DNA from: Spirochaeta sp.
GTDB lineage: Bacteria; Spirochaetota; Spirochaetia; DSM-2461
Assembly (NCBI GenBank): GCA_030635565.1
Contig: DAOVYP010000110.1
Location: forward strand, 1-7,208
Length of the DNA stretch: 7,208 nt
Reading direction: 5' to 3'
The translations under genes were made by a program, and so were the position numbers. Under the pieces are notes generated by a model that saw nothing but the letters and a program-made list of their open reading frames with translations, was not told the origin of the DNA and did not search any database. This document shows positions 6,958-7,208 of the stretch, piece by piece. Every line of letters begins with the position of its first letter. Positions within the stretch are counted from its first letter, which is position 1.

Positions 6958-7208
6958 TATCGTCTTCCTGGATACCAATGTCCTCCTTACCGCCACCGAT
7001 ACGGGGCGGAGAGCTCACGCTGCCGCAGTATCTGTATTTACAAAATTGACCGGTGATGGGATCCACCTGGCTGTGAGCGGGCAGGTAATCAGGGAATATC
7101 TGGTAGTAGCAACCCGGCCCGTTGAACAAAACGGGCTGGGCTTGAAATTGCATGATGCTTTGGACAATGCCGCCGAGTTTAGATCGAGAACCATCTTTCT
7201 GGAAGAAA
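6944..7208 (+). CDS. VapC-like PIN-domain toxin, N-terminal 88 codons (cut by right edge)
   Basis: Start of a PIN-domain ribonuclease, the toxin partner of the preceding antitoxin. Such enzymes use a cluster of acidic residues with Mg2+ to cut RNA, often tRNA or rRNA. Translation gives IVFLDTNVLLTAT (6-18), where Asp10 is the first catalytic acid, and SGQVIREYLVVATRPVEQNGLGL (45-67), where Glu51 matches the second conserved acid; the later aspartates lie beyond the window. The segment ATRPVEQNGLGL is typical of a PIN subgroup paired with FitA-type antitoxins. Three in-frame starts compete: ATG 6938, GTG 6941 and ATG 6944. The last is chosen because GGGAAGAG (6926-6933) is then about ten bases away and the N-terminus fits family length best, but 6938 is possible. 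Full length is probably about 130-150 residues. The substrate is not known. Confidence 0.88.
   Translation, partial: MKRGDIVFLDTNVLLTATDTGRRAHAAAVSVFTKLTGDGIHLAVSGQVIREYLVVATRPVEQNGLGLKLHDALDNAAEFRSRTIFLEE

Noticed and set aside
6896..7153. 85-codon minus-strand frame over the toxin-antitoxin genes
   Set aside because: Antisense to a clear ribbon-helix-helix antitoxin and PIN toxin, with no domain of its own.

Overview
The window is mostly a histidine-degradation (hut) locus on the minus strand, followed on the right by a more AT-rich accessory patch that ends in a toxin-antitoxin module on the plus strand. In transcription order the minus strand carries a bifunctional formiminotransferase-cyclodeaminase (ftcD), an 87-bp gap, a MarR-family regulator, then hutH, hutU and the N-terminal 150 codons of hutI, which runs off the left edge. 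The regulator and the three hut genes overlap one another by 4, 23 and 14 bp and look like one translationally coupled operon.

Together the enzymes describe the tetrahydrofolate-linked route. HutH makes urocanate from histidine, HutU makes imidazolonepropionate, HutI makes formiminoglutamate, and FtcD moves the formimino group to tetrahydrofolate and cyclises it to 5,10-methenyl-THF, releasing glutamate and ammonia. No formiminoglutamase (HutG) or formiminoglutamate deiminase (HutF) is visible, so the one-carbon unit appears to be kept on folate rather than lost as formamide or formate.

Control is the most interesting part of this half. The regulator is a winged-helix MarR protein, not HutC, HutP or an IclR-type HutR. 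A 22-bp near-palindrome (4198-4219) lies just upstream of it and overlaps a TATATT -10 element, a credible autoregulatory operator. ftcD has its own good sigma-70-like promoter (5931-5959) with no visible copy of that operator.

To the right of ftcD are a short decayed-looking coding remnant (6023-6228), a small lysine-rich protein of unknown function (6215-6526), and a 203-bp divergent intergenic stretch (6527-6729). The latter holds a perfect 10-bp inverted repeat with attC-like core sites, palindromic operator candidates, and a promoter whose predicted start coincides with the antitoxin ATG. The window ends in a FitA/VapB-type antitoxin and a PIN-domain toxin cut by the right edge.

The organism is a moderately GC-rich bacterium. 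The FtcD-type hut route, the WFP-type MarR and the FitA/PIN pair would fit a free-living spirochaete or a similar anaerobe, but this is a weak guess and nothing in the window fixes the taxon. I see no clearly new system; the MarR-controlled hut operon and the attC-like site beside the toxin-antitoxin module are the best leads.
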